Below are positions 17,101-25,417 of a DNA stretch of 64,000 nucleotides, piece after piece. The notes beneath the pieces are model-generated. The model was not told the origin of the DNA. It made no database searches and was given only the letters and a program-made list of their open reading frames with translations. Position numbers and translations under genes: made by a program. Origin of the DNA: JAPHTQ01 sp050299175 (GTDB lineage: Bacteria > Pseudomonadota > Gammaproteobacteria > Thiohalomonadales > Thiohalomonadaceae); contig JBNKVM010000028.1 in NCBI GenBank assembly GCA_050299175.1, positions 1 to 64,000 on the forward strand. The letters are read 5' to 3'. The number at the start of each line of letters is the position of its first letter. The stretch's first letter is position 1.

Positions 17101-17771
17101 GTGTCTGGATCGTCGGTGGTGACGGCTGGGCCTACGACATCGGTTTCGGTGGCCTGGATCATGTGCTGGCCTCGGGACGTAACGTCAACATTCTGGTGCT
17201 CGACACTGAGGTCTATTCCAATACCGGCGGTCAAACCTCCAAAGCGACACCGCGTGGCGCGGTGGCCAAGTTCTCTGCAGGCGGCAAAGCGACAGCGAAA
17301 AAAGATCTGGCGATGATCGCCATGAGTTACGAAAACGTCTATGTCGCCCAGGTGGCTTATGCGGGTAAGGATATCCAGACCCTCAAGGCATTCCTGGAAG
17401 CGGAGTCTTACGAAGGTACCTCGATCATTATCGCCTACGCGCCATGCATCGCCTGGGGTAACGACATGTTGCATAACCATGAGATGCAGGACCTGGCGTT
17501 GCGCAGCGGTCACTGGCCGTTACTTCGCTACGATCCGCGACGTCTCGCCAATGGCGAAAATCCGCTGCAACTCGATTCGAAGAAACCGACCATTGGTTAT
17601 CGGGATTTCGTCACCAGTGAGACCCGCTTCAACATGCTGTGGCGCAGCCACCCCGATAATGCCGAACAGTTCCTGCATGATTCGCAGGTCGAGGCGTTAT
17701 CGCGCTATCACCACTACGAACAACTGGCTGCCATGAACTACGAAAAGCCCGATACCGGGGATAAGGAGTAA
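14181..17771 (+). CDS. nifJ: Pyruvate:flavodoxin/ferredoxin oxidoreductase NifJ
   Basis: NifJ oxidises pyruvate to acetyl-CoA and reduces ferredoxin or flavodoxin, supplying low-potential electrons to nitrogenase. The single chain of 1196 residues has the family's usual length and order: pyruvate domain (YPITPASPMGEF), gamma domain, two [4Fe-4S] motifs (CIHCGKCPFVCPH and CTGCALCVDICPV), and the thiamine-diphosphate domain (FSGACSGCGETPY, GGDGWAYDIGFGGLDH, YSNTGGQTSKATPRG). The ATG at 14181 has GGGAGC upstream; an in-frame extension to 14106 lacks conservation. A dihydroorotate dehydrogenase-like gene follows 5 bp later. No clear sigma-54 promoter was found upstream. Confidence 0.96.
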   Translation: MTSRTITLDGNEAAAHIAHLTNEVVAIYPITPASPMGEFADAWSAQGKANIWGSVPQVVELQSEGGAAGAIHGALQTGALTTTFTASQGLLLMLPNMYKIAGELSPTVFHIAARSLAAQALSIFCDHADVMAARSTGFAMLASNSVQEVMDMALIAQAATLEGRVPVLHFFDGFRTSHEIAKIEDVDNKIIRAMINDELVSAHRRRALNPEHPVIRGTSQNPDVYFQGRESVNPFYSAMPGIVQACMDRFAKLTGRQYRLYDYHGAKDAERVIILMGSGAETAQETVDHLIAQGEKIGLLKVRLYRPFDSSLFISALPASVQSIAVLDRTKEPGSDGEPLYKDVLAAAAQTLADGSAPFKAMPRTIGGRYGLSSKEFTPGMVKAVFDELNADKPKNNFTIGIHDDVSHTSLEWDASFRTDASKKAVSALFYGLGSDGTVSANKNSIKIIGECTDLHAQGYFVYDSKKSGAITVSHLRFGPEPIHSTYLIGDDEAHFVGCHQSVFLERYDMLDKAAENGVFLLNTTASPDKVWDALPRKMQQQIIDKKLRFYVIDAYKVAEESGMGMRINTIMQTCFFAISDILPQAEALRAIKEAVDKTYGKKGKKLVEMNFRAIDASVANLHKVDVPAKADSTFERPPVVPANAPDFVQKVTAEIIAGHGDALPVSALPFDGTYPSATTQWEKRNIALEIPEWDEELCIHCGKCPFVCPHGVIRSKVFDPALAKKAPKTFKHVPVKGKEFPEGWHISYQVAPEDCTGCALCVDICPVKDKQTPGRRALNMVPQPPLREQERENWEFFLELPEYDRRKLRTSVIKEAMIAQPLFEFSGACSGCGETPYLKLASQLFGDRMVIANATGCSSIYGGNLPTTPWAKNPDGRGPAWNNSLFEDNAEFGLGMRVSIDKQAELAREQLLALRNELGTDKVEELLNADQSDEAGIYEQRERVAELLNKLKRVKKPEARMLESVADNLVKKSVWIVGGDGWAYDIGFGGLDHVLASGRNVNILVLDTEVYSNTGGQTSKATPRGAVAKFSAGGKATAKKDLAMIAMSYENVYVAQVAYAGKDIQTLKAFLEAESYEGTSIIIAYAPCIAWGNDMLHNHEMQDLALRSGHWPLLRYDPRRLANGENPLQLDSKKPTIGYRDFVTSETRFNMLWRSHPDNAEQFLHDSQVEALSRYHHYEQLAAMNYEKPDTGDKE

Positions 17772-17776
17772 TCGCT

Positions 17777-18778
17777 GTGGACTTGAGTACCCGTTATCTC
17801 GGACTGGATCTGGAAAATCCCTTCGTCCCCTCGGCTTCACCGCTAAGTCGCAGCCTCGATACGGCACGTCGACTGGAGGATGCAGGCGCCTCGGCACTGG
17901 TAATGTATTCCCTTTTCGAAGAGGAGTTACGTGGCGAAGAGAGCCCCTTTCTTAACGATCAACAGTTGGGACACAGCGAGGCAGACAGCTTTCTGCCGGT
18001 ACATGCCGACTCAGGCGATGCACTGAGCAACTACCTGGAACAGATCCAGCGTCTCAAACACGCATTATCGATCCCGGTGATCGCCAGTCTCAACGGCACC
18101 TCACTCAGCGGTTGGGTGGAGAACGGCAAATTACTGCAGGAAGCCGGCGCCGATGCCATTGAGCTGAATGTCTACCGCATCGCCGCCGAGATCGGAGTAA
18201 ACGCCGAAGATATGGAACTTTGCTACACCACCTTACTGAAACAGTTGCGTGCAAAGGTCTCCATTCCCATTACGGTAAAGCTTTCACCGTTCTTCAGTGC
18301 ACTGGGGAATTTTGTCCTTCAGCTGGAAGAAGCTGGCGCCAATGGCGTCTCTCTGTTCAATCGGTTCTACCAACCGGATATCGATATCGACACTCTGCGT
18401 GTCGCTCCGACCCTGCACCTGTCCAAACCGCATGATTCCCTGCTGGCGATGCGTTGGCTGGGGATACTGCATGGACGCACACACCTTTCACTTGCGGCAA
18501 CAGGCGGTATTCACACCGCAGAAGATGCGATCAAAATGCTGCTCGCTGGTGCTGACATCACACATCTCTGTAGCACATTGCTGTTGCATGGACCGAATCA
18601 ACTTCGGCGTATTCATCAGGGCGTAGAGAAGTGGCTGGATGAAAGCCCTTACGACACTATCGATCAGATTAAAGGCGCTCTATCCCATAGCCAGATCAGC
18701 GATCCGGCCGCTTATGAGCGGGCGAGTTATGTGAGCATTTTGGGTGGATATAGCGTGAATTCTTCCGCCTGGGATTAG
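17777..18778 (+). CDS. Dihydroorotate dehydrogenase-like flavoprotein downstream of nifJ
   Basis: A 333-residue TIM-barrel protein of the dihydroorotate dehydrogenase family, GTG start, 5 bp after nifJ and so cotranscribed. Visible are YLGLDLENPFVPSASPLSRSLD, IPVIASLNG, the IELNVY segment, IPITVKLSPFFS and the phosphate-binding LAATGGIHTAEDAIKMLLAGAD. It lacks an Fe-S domain. Such genes are often adjacent to nifJ-type oxidoreductase genes, suggesting a redox role with NifJ rather than pyrimidine synthesis. The substrate is unknown. Confidence 0.88.
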   Translation: MDLSTRYLGLDLENPFVPSASPLSRSLDTARRLEDAGASALVMYSLFEEELRGEESPFLNDQQLGHSEADSFLPVHADSGDALSNYLEQIQRLKHALSIPVIASLNGTSLSGWVENGKLLQEAGADAIELNVYRIAAEIGVNAEDMELCYTTLLKQLRAKVSIPITVKLSPFFSALGNFVLQLEEAGANGVSLFNRFYQPDIDIDTLRVAPTLHLSKPHDSLLAMRWLGILHGRTHLSLAATGGIHTAEDAIKMLLAGADITHLCSTLLLHGPNQLRRIHQGVEKWLDESPYDTIDQIKGALSHSQISDPAAYERASYVSILGGYSVNSSAWD

Positions 18779-18917
18779 AACCCATCTCAGAATTGCTGTG
18801 CTTGCTGATACTGCGTTAAAAATGGATTCAAAATGCTCATTGACTACGTGTCAACTCCGCTTCTAAATCCATTTTTGCCTTGTCTCACCTGCGCTCGCTA
18901 ATTCTGAGACAGATTCT
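18777..18917. repeat. Palindromic intergenic element, copy C (~141 bp)
   Basis: Starts in the stop codon of the upstream gene (TAGAACCCATCTCAGAATT) and ends with the near-complement (AATTCTGAGACAGATTCTA). The core AATGCTCATTGAC-N5-GTCAACTCCGCTTC matches copies A and B with compensatory changes across the dyad (TTGAC/GTCAA instead of TTTAC/GTAAA). Confidence 0.75.
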
Positions 18918-18961
18918 AAAGTAATAACGTAACCTCGTGCTCCTCCGCGTCCTTGAGGAGG

Positions 18962-20326
18962 TTATTGCTTTTCGAAGCAGGCAAAAAATACTGCCGCCTT
19001 ATCCATGCTCTCCTGATACTCCTGTTCGCAGTCAGAATCACGCACAATGCCACCACCTGCTGAGTAATAGAGCTTGTTGTTTTTGTGCACTGCGGTGCGA
19101 ATGGCGATATTGCAATCCATATTTCCGTCAAACCCGATATAACCAATCGCTCCACAGTAAACACCGCGACGGTGTGGCTCCAGTTCTTCGATAATTTCCA
19201 TTGCCCGCAGTTTCGGTGCCCCGGTAATTGAACCGCCGGGGAAACAACCTTTCAACAAATCCAGTGCGTCCTTACTTTCATCCAGTTCTCCTGTAACCGT
19301 ACTGACCAGATGATGAACCGTGGCATGACTCTCCAGAGTAAATAACTCAGGCACTTTAATCGAACCGACACGACAGTTTTTACCTAAATCGTTACGCAGC
19401 AGATCGACAATCATCAGGTTCTCCGCCCTGTCTTTGCTGCTGTTCTGCAATTCATCCGCCAGTCGACGATCTTCTTCAGAATCGGAGAGACGACGGCGGG
19501 TGCCTTTAATGGGTTTACTTTCCACCCAATTGCTGGAGAGTTTCAGAAAGCGTTCGGGAGAAGTGCTCAACACCTGAAATCCCGGCATATTCAGCCATGC
19601 AGAAAATGGACCACCACCCACTTCCCGCATTTTCAGGTATCCACTCCATAGACCCCCTTCCACCGACACACTGAAGCGTTGAGCGAGATTGATCTGATAG
19701 CAATCCCCCTCTTCCAGATAGTGCTGTACTTTCTGGAAAGCGGTCGCGTAACGATCACGATCCATGTTTGAGCTAATAGCCGAGGTAGCCTGGAGAACTG
19801 AATATTCGATATTCGTCTCTTCTACCGAGAATCGCTCAATCAATGCCTGCCAACACGAATCGCTATCGATTCTGTTCGATACTAACCAACACTGTTTCTC
19901 CTGCCGGTCGCAGACCAGTGCCCAGTCGTAGATACCCACCGCCATATAGGGTAAGTCAGTATCGTCTTCAGCGTTGTTCGGTAGCTGTTCGATAAGGCGG
20001 CAGAGATCATAGCCGAAATAGCCGACAGCCCCGCCAGCAAAGGGGATTCCATCCGTGGGTGTTGCGGTACATTGAGTCAACTGCTTCTTTAACAGGGTAA
20101 ACGGATCGCCATCATTGTGGCTTTGTTCGCCTGCACTTTCGATAAACGTCACACCATCGCAATGAGTCAGCAACGTAACCGATGGCTCCGCCACCATGAT
20201 GTCGTAGCGCCCCTGCATCTCGCCGCTGCCACTATCGAGCCAGATCGCCCACGGCTCATTTGCCAACGGCGCAAACAGACACTCGGGCTCGCGGTAAGGA
20301 ATGGCGGTTTTGAGAAGCTTTGGCAT
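18962..20326 (-). CDS. pabB: Aminodeoxychorismate synthase component I
   Basis: PabB converts chorismate with ammonia to 4-amino-4-deoxychorismate for folate synthesis. The 454-residue chain has the TrpE/PabB fold: N-terminal AVGYFGYDLCRLIEQLP, then YQINLAQRF, STSPERFLKL, SKPIKGTRRR, DRAENLMIVDLLRNDLG and the C-terminal GCFPGGSITGAPKLRAMEII and YCGAIGYIGFDGNMDCNIAIRT motifs. The KPIKGT motif separates PabB-like from TrpE-like enzymes. The partner lyase pabC is at 60024-60839. The ribosome site is weak. Confidence 0.94.
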   Translation of the reverse strand: MPKLLKTAIPYREPECLFAPLANEPWAIWLDSGSGEMQGRYDIMVAEPSVTLLTHCDGVTFIESAGEQSHNDGDPFTLLKKQLTQCTATPTDGIPFAGGAVGYFGYDLCRLIEQLPNNAEDDTDLPYMAVGIYDWALVCDRQEKQCWLVSNRIDSDSCWQALIERFSVEETNIEYSVLQATSAISSNMDRDRYATAFQKVQHYLEEGDCYQINLAQRFSVSVEGGLWSGYLKMREVGGGPFSAWLNMPGFQVLSTSPERFLKLSSNWVESKPIKGTRRRLSDSEEDRRLADELQNSSKDRAENLMIVDLLRNDLGKNCRVGSIKVPELFTLESHATVHHLVSTVTGELDESKDALDLLKGCFPGGSITGAPKLRAMEIIEELEPHRRGVYCGAIGYIGFDGNMDCNIAIRTAVHKNNKLYYSAGGGIVRDSDCEQEYQESMDKAAVFFACFEKQ

Positions 20327-20437
20327 AAGGCAGGCAAGGATACAGCACCTTACTCTCTGTGTAACCTTTGCTACAGAACATCTATTTCGAAGTAGATACG
20401 CTCCTGATCATCACTTCCATAATGACCGATTCGTGAG

Positions 20438-21781
20438 ATGAATAACGCTCCTTTTGATCTGCTGATGATTGGCCTTATCGCGGTAATGATTGCCACCTCA
20501 GGCCTGCTCTACATGGTACACACGGAACTGGGCCCCCTGGCACGGCTGGCTGGGCACAAACGCCTGCTGCTGGCTACAGCACTTGGTTCCGGTGTGCTCG
20601 CCTTTGCCCTGAAATTACTCATCATCATCGGTGTGGCGTGGTACCCACAGTATCTGATCGACCCGTTTATCGAGCGCGTTGCACTGCCGCAAGGTACCAC
20701 TGTTCCCACGGCACGGACCGAGCCACCGCAATATCGTCTATTGGACTTATCCGACAGGGAAGCCACCCCTGCCAAGCCCTATTCCAACGAATCCTATCGC
20801 TGGCAAACACTACCGCAACAGGCACCAGCGCCTGCCGACAATCCCACAACAGCAGAGAAAGTGAGACTCGGAAAACGATTATTCTTTGACCAGTCACTCT
20901 CCCGTGACGGCACACTCTCCTGCGCTTCCTGCCATGGCATCAAATCCCTGGCAGGCGCCGATGGCCGCGCAACCTCGCTCGGGATAGACGGACAGGTAGG
21001 TGGGCGTAATGCGCCGACGGTATGGAACGCCGCCTTTCAGGCACGGTTGTTCTGGGATGGCCGTGCCGCCTCCCTGGAAGAACAGGCCAAGGGACCATTA
21101 ATCAATCCTATAGAAATGGGGATGTCATCCTGGCAGGCGGTTGAGGAACAGGTTCGCAGCAAAGCAGATTACCGAAGTGCATTTGCCACGGTCTTCGGCG
21201 ATGAAATCATTACCATTGAACGCATAGCCATGGCAATTGCTGCCTACGAACGCACGCTGATCGCAACCGACACGCCTTATGATCGTTTTGTTCGTGGTGA
21301 TCTCAATGCACTGACCGCGCAACAACTGCGCGGCATGGGACTGTTTCAGTCAGTTGGCTGCATAAGCTGCCACTATGGACCGAACTTCAGTGCCGCCAGT
21401 CTTTTCGACACAACCCAACCGATGCGCCCATTCCCGGTAACGCCCGTACCTGCAACGTTACGTTACCGCCTGATGGACGATACCGGCGCGGCCCCTCGGC
21501 TCAGCGGTCGTGGCTACTGGCGTGTACCATCACTACGTAATGTCGCGCTCACTGGCCCCTGGTTACACAATGGTTCGGTAACTAAACTGGATGAGGTGGT
21601 ACGCATCATGTCCGCTGCACAACGCAGCTATACGGGTCACATGCTACGCTGGTCCGATCAGGAGCCCGTTCTCTACGAACATACCCAGCGCAAACTAAGC
21701 GATGACGAAGTCAACGACATTGTCGCCTTCCTTAATGCGCTGAGCAGTGACACATTGAAACAGGCCTCCGTCAGACGTTGA
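20438..21781 (+). CDS. Membrane-anchored di-haem cytochrome c peroxidase (MauG/CcpA family)
   Basis: A 447-residue protein with an N-terminal membrane region (about 8-28 and 43-66), a linker and a di-haem peroxidase domain. Two c-type haem motifs are present, CASCH (near 160) and CISCH (near 307), with WDGRAASLEEQAKGPLINPIEMG and LHNGSVTKLDEVV typical of bacterial cytochrome c peroxidases. The enzyme reduces H2O2 in the periplasm using cytochrome c electrons. Membrane anchoring differs from the usual soluble form. The overlapping downstream Crp/Fnr gene suggests redox or oxygen regulation. Confidence 0.92.
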   Translation: MNNAPFDLLMIGLIAVMIATSGLLYMVHTELGPLARLAGHKRLLLATALGSGVLAFALKLLIIIGVAWYPQYLIDPFIERVALPQGTTVPTARTEPPQYRLLDLSDREATPAKPYSNESYRWQTLPQQAPAPADNPTTAEKVRLGKRLFFDQSLSRDGTLSCASCHGIKSLAGADGRATSLGIDGQVGGRNAPTVWNAAFQARLFWDGRAASLEEQAKGPLINPIEMGMSSWQAVEEQVRSKADYRSAFATVFGDEIITIERIAMAIAAYERTLIATDTPYDRFVRGDLNALTAQQLRGMGLFQSVGCISCHYGPNFSAASLFDTTQPMRPFPVTPVPATLRYRLMDDTGAAPRLSGRGYWRVPSLRNVALTGPWLHNGSVTKLDEVVRIMSAAQRSYTGHMLRWSDQEPVLYEHTQRKLSDDEVNDIVAFLNALSSDTLKQASVRR

Positions 21782-21786
21782 ATCTC

Positions 21787-22497
21787 ATGCTACAGACGTT
21801 GGATAATCACCGCATTGATATATGTGCGGGGTACGGCGGCGTGGCCAACAAGGATATTTTAAGTGATTACCTGAAGCTTTCACCTCATGGTATGCAACTG
21901 TTACAGGAAGGGACGCAGCTGATTGAGCTGAAGAAAGCCGGTGAGATCATTCACAAGGGACAACAGGTTTCTGGCGCTTACCTGGTTACACGCGGCCAGT
22001 TGCGTGTTTTCACCTATACGCCTCAAGGTAACGAAGCCACGCTCTATTTTATCCGGCCTGGCGAAACCTGCGTACTGGCACTTAACTGTCTGTTCAACGA
22101 TCTACGTTATCCGGCCTGGGTTGAGAGCGATGCTGATACAGAGGTTGCCCTGATCCCGGGCCCTCTCTATCGCCGCCTGTTCGAAGCTGAAGCAACGATA
22201 CAGAATATGACGGTGCATGCCCTTTCGACGCTGGTATTCCGGTTGATGCATGAACTGGAACAGGTCCATTCATTCAACCTGGATCAACGTCTGGCAGCAT
22301 TTCTGCTCAGTCACGCTAACGATGCAGGTGAGGTCCACCAAACCCAACAGGAACTGGCCGGGCATCTAGGCACCAGTCGCGAAGTGATCGCACGGGTTAT
22401 GCAGGGATTTACTACTCAGGGAATGGTAGAGACCAAACGCGGCGTGGTAAAGATTCTTGATAGTGAAGGCTTGGCGGAGAGGGTCAGGCCACAGTAA
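21787..22497 (+). CDS. Crp/Fnr family transcriptional regulator
   Basis: A 237-residue regulator with an N-terminal cyclic-nucleotide-binding-like beta barrel (HKGQQVSGAYLVTRGQLRVFTYTPQGNEATLYFIRPGETCVL) and a C-terminal winged helix (QQELAGHLGTSREVIARVMQGF). It lacks the FNR N-terminal Cys cluster; cysteines occur at the CVLALNC segment. The effector is unknown. The ATG at 21787 is given; a TTG at 21778 overlapping the peroxidase stop is an alternative, and neither has a clear ribosome site. Its overlap with the peroxidase gene points to joint expression. Confidence 0.88.
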   Translation: MLQTLDNHRIDICAGYGGVANKDILSDYLKLSPHGMQLLQEGTQLIELKKAGEIIHKGQQVSGAYLVTRGQLRVFTYTPQGNEATLYFIRPGETCVLALNCLFNDLRYPAWVESDADTEVALIPGPLYRRLFEAEATIQNMTVHALSTLVFRLMHELEQVHSFNLDQRLAAFLLSHANDAGEVHQTQQELAGHLGTSREVIARVMQGFTTQGMVETKRGVVKILDSEGLAERVRPQ

Positions 22498-23377
22498 TAG
22501 AAAGATCCAGTAATGCCGAAGCCTGTTCACGACACAGGCGCTCGGTATCCCCAGCCAGCTTTTTCAGCCAGCGTTCGGGCACTGCGTCCAGGCCATATAG
22601 GGCACCCGCGATCATCCCGGCGATGGCACCCGTAGTATCCGCATCCCCTCCTCGATTGACCACATCGACCAGGCAATCTTCGAAGTTGTCGGTATCGAAC
22701 AGCGCGCTGAACACGGCACGCAAAGTATGCACGATAAAGCCGCTGGGGTTTTCCGTACGTTTTTTGCGGCGGAAAACAAACTCAGGATGCGTCTGAAGTA
22801 GCGCCTCAACGGGCCCCTGACGCAGCGCGGCTACGCTTTCTCCCTGTATGGCCATCTGTAACATCTGCACTACGCACCATGTCCCAGCATCGGAGAGCGG
22901 ATTGTTATGAGTAAGGTGGGACTGGGCCTCCACTGCAGCACGTACTACCGTTTCATCCTGCCCCAATGTTGCGATAGCCACGGGCAGCACACGCATACAG
23001 GCACCGTTACCGCCGTCATATTCGTTAGGCGGCACGCTAAGCTCACCCTTGTTACGGAAATTGAGAATGCCGCGACGTACCGTATTGCCGATATCGACCG
23101 GCTTATTGCGCATCCATTGATCGAAATGTTTGCCGATAACCTGCGCATCAACACCTTGCGCCTCGAGCAGCGCATCGCCAAGTGCCAGACTCATGGTAGT
23201 GTCATCGGTGACCATGCCAGGTTTGAGATGCAGCCAACCACCACCGACAATGTCTCTATGCACACCATGTTTGTGTTCAATTTCGCGTGGCGTCATGAAT
23301 TCCACGGTGGCGCCCAGAGCATCGCCCACAGCGAGCCCCAGATAGGCTGCAACTGCCCGCTGCTCAATCTCACTCAT
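22484..23377 (-). CDS. draG: ADP-ribosyl-[dinitrogen reductase] hydrolase DraG
   Basis: DraG removes ADP-ribose from the nitrogenase Fe protein and so reactivates it. The 297-residue protein has the dimetal-site motifs of the ADP-ribosylglycohydrolase family: GLAVGDALGATVEFM near the start, VTDDTTMSLALG, GGNGACMRVLPVA, and the C-terminal RGGDADTTGAIAG. Length and the KPVDIGNTVRRGI segment fit the DraG group. Its partner transferase DraT is not in the window. The start overlaps the stop of the upstream beta-propeller gene (ATGA), and the 3' end overlaps the convergent crp-like gene by 14 bp. Confidence 0.93.
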   Translation of the reverse strand: MSEIEQRAVAAYLGLAVGDALGATVEFMTPREIEHKHGVHRDIVGGGWLHLKPGMVTDDTTMSLALGDALLEAQGVDAQVIGKHFDQWMRNKPVDIGNTVRRGILNFRNKGELSVPPNEYDGGNGACMRVLPVAIATLGQDETVVRAAVEAQSHLTHNNPLSDAGTWCVVQMLQMAIQGESVAALRQGPVEALLQTHPEFVFRRKKRTENPSGFIVHTLRAVFSALFDTDNFEDCLVDVVNRGGDADTTGAIAGMIAGALYGLDAVPERWLKKLAGDTERLCREQASALLDLSITVA

Positions 23378-24309
23378 GGTTGTCGTGTCACCTTGTACAG
23401 CCTGAATTTCTCACCCACATGTTTATGGTAATAGAGTTCACTACCATCAGGTCCGATACTTGGCCCTTCAACAAAGTCATGGTTACCGATCGCTGCAATT
23501 GGCTGTGGCATACTAAAAGCTTCCATAGTATTGCTTCGCGTAGCGCGCATGATCTGCGAATGCACCTTGCCTTTTTTCAGATCGGTCATAGAGAGACGAG
23601 TGAAAAAGAACTCCAGTCCATTTTCTGAGATGGAAGCGGCGTACTCCATATCGGGCGTGTTAATGTACTGCATCACCCGTTTCGCCTCCGCTTCATCGTA
23701 AATATATTTATCTCCCTGACGTCGACTAAAAAGGATATCAGAGTCCTCAAACGGACCAAGTGAGAAACCGCGCATCTGCCAGGTGGCTCGAGAGAAGTAG
23801 AGCGTATTACCGTCAGCACTGACCTCAACACCCATGTTTCCCTGAAAGCGCTTAAACGGTTTCACATCCCTTTCCGGCACTCCTGTTTCGTCGCGTAGAG
23901 CACCCAGCTTTCCCGTAATCGGATAGAAACGGGATTTGCGCACCATGGTTTTGGTCGACGAATCAATGTAGAAGAAGTTGTAGGCGGCATCCATGCTGGG
24001 ATTGCCCTCGACCTCTTTCGCCGTGTTCACCTTGTCGTCAACTTCGCCACGATAGCGCCAACCACCCTGCTTCCATTCAGCGAAATGGAGGTCTTTGTGG
24101 TTCTCCTTATCGCCGCTATTAAAGAACAGGAAGCGACCATCCCGAGAAACAAACGGCTCTTCGGTACTGATGGGGGAACCGCCATAACCTTTTGGCAAGT
24201 TGGCAATGGTGACAGGTTGCGGATTACTAAAGATCGTGTCGCTCGCGTACGACTGGACAGAGGCTGCCATTAGTAGTGCAAGAACGATATAGCTGTAAGC
24301 TTTGGGCAT
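23374..24309 (-). CDS. Secreted WD40-like (PD40) beta-propeller protein
   Basis: A 311-residue protein with a signal peptide (SYIVLALLMAASVQSYA, cleavage near 22). At least three TolB-like PD40 blades are visible: EEPFVSRDGRFLFFNSG, MGVEVSADGNTLYFSRA and EGPSIGPDGSELYYHKH; AASISENGLEFFFTRL is a fourth. No catalytic motif is seen. The function is unknown; beta-propellers usually bind partners. It is translationally coupled to draG and lies just downstream of nifQ, so it is probably expressed with the nif/dra genes. A periplasmic protein coupled to draG is unexpected. Confidence 0.75.
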   Translation of the reverse strand: MPKAYSYIVLALLMAASVQSYASDTIFSNPQPVTIANLPKGYGGSPISTEEPFVSRDGRFLFFNSGDKENHKDLHFAEWKQGGWRYRGEVDDKVNTAKEVEGNPSMDAAYNFFYIDSSTKTMVRKSRFYPITGKLGALRDETGVPERDVKPFKRFQGNMGVEVSADGNTLYFSRATWQMRGFSLGPFEDSDILFSRRQGDKYIYDEAEAKRVMQYINTPDMEYAASISENGLEFFFTRLSMTDLKKGKVHSQIMRATRSNTMEAFSMPQPIAAIGNHDFVEGPSIGPDGSELYYHKHVGEKFRLYKVTRQP

Positions 24310-24380
24310 CCCTGATTACCGTTTTGTTGGGAACAGGGATATTATGCAACACCGTATCAGGGTGCGAGAACCATTTTGGG

Positions 24381-24974
24381 CTATTCGGGACCGAAACAGT
24401 TGCTATAGTCCGCACAAACCTGGCATGAAGGAGCGCGACAGGCATAGACACCTTCACGGACACAGAGTTGTTTGTAGAAGAATTTCTTCCACTTCATATC
24501 CTGGGTATTCTTGTCCGCCAGCGGTGCAAAAGCGAAGCGAATCAATGCGGTCAGGTCTTTACGCGACCAAAGTCCAAGATCCTGCCACAGGTGATCACCT
24601 CCCATACAACCCGCCACCAGCATATCGGCGACCCATTCGGCAGTTTCGGGCGTCACACCTTCCAGGGTGTGTTCAAGGAAAAGATTGCGCAGGTCTTCAT
24701 GCTCAGGACTGTGGCTCAGATCCAGTTCACCACCGTACTGCTCGAAATCGCTGCTCTCATCAAGATTGAAAAGTTGTTGTAGCAGATGGGCAAACTGAAT
24801 CCGTGTCAGGCCGAGGCGTTGCGGCATATCTCCCAGACCGGCTGCCTGCGAGGCCAGCATACGTGCAACGAGATCGGCCAGATCGCTGCCATTGCTGCGC
24901 TCACTGAGTAAGGCGTAAACAGCGTCTTTATCCTGTCCGGATGTTTGCATGGCTGTGTTCCCGTTCGCTTGCAT
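24381..24974 (-). CDS. nifQ: NifQ, molybdenum donor for FeMo-cofactor synthesis
   Basis: NifQ carries a Mo-Fe-S cluster and supplies molybdenum to the NifEN/NifH stage of FeMo-cofactor assembly. The 197-residue protein has the family signature at its end, C-x4-C-x2-C-x5-C (CRAPSCQVCADYSNCFG), and the NLFLEHTLEGVTPETAEWVADMLVAGCMGGDHLWQDLGL region. It starts 6 bp after the ArsC-like gene, so it belongs to the nifB operon. It implies a molybdenum nitrogenase. Confidence 0.92.
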   Translation of the reverse strand: MQANGNTAMQTSGQDKDAVYALLSERSNGSDLADLVARMLASQAAGLGDMPQRLGLTRIQFAHLLQQLFNLDESSDFEQYGGELDLSHSPEHEDLRNLFLEHTLEGVTPETAEWVADMLVAGCMGGDHLWQDLGLWSRKDLTALIRFAFAPLADKNTQDMKWKKFFYKQLCVREGVYACRAPSCQVCADYSNCFGPE

Positions 24975-24980
24975 AGTAGA

Positions 24981-25412
24981 TTATGCCTCTACCTCATCAT
25001 CACATGAGTGACCGATATATCGTGGGCAACGCTCCAGTTCACCCGGTTCTGCTTCGGCAAAGTTGAGCGCCAACACCTGATTGACCTTCCCTTCTTCGAA
25101 ACCGACCAGATGGTGGTTGCCGATCTGGATCAGAGGACGACGTATCAGTAGTGGCTCCTCCAGCAGTAACTCCCAGGCCCCCTCTTCATCCACCAGTTCA
25201 GGTACAATTTCACCGCTGGTGATCATCGGTGCGCTGCGATTGAACCACTGCGCCACGGGCAGACCGACAAAAAACGGCGCCAACTTCTCCCTGCTCCACG
25301 ACTCGGTCAGAAGATTGCGTGCATCCACCTCATATCCGGCTTCCTGCAACAGCTTTTTCTGCTTGGTGTTATTGATACACCCCGGTTTTTCGTAGAACAG
25401 GATGGCAGTCAT
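24981..25412 (-). CDS. ArsC-like nitrogenase-associated protein
   Basis: A 143-residue thioredoxin-fold protein of the arsenate-reductase-like 'nitrogenase-associated' family. It begins ILFYEKPGCINNTKQKKLLQEAG; the single Cys of the GCINNTKQ motif is where ArsC has CxxS. The family typically sits between nifB and nifQ and is sometimes linked to NifO-like functions in molybdenum or nitrate partitioning. Its role is not established. It lies within the nifB-to-nifQ operon, 5 bp after a small ORF. Confidence 0.85.
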   Translation of the reverse strand: MTAILFYEKPGCINNTKQKKLLQEAGYEVDARNLLTESWSREKLAPFFVGLPVAQWFNRSAPMITSGEIVPELVDEEGAWELLLEEPLLIRRPLIQIGNHHLVGFEEGKVNQVLALNFAEAEPGELERCPRYIGHSCDDEVEA

Positions 25413-25417
25413 AATCG

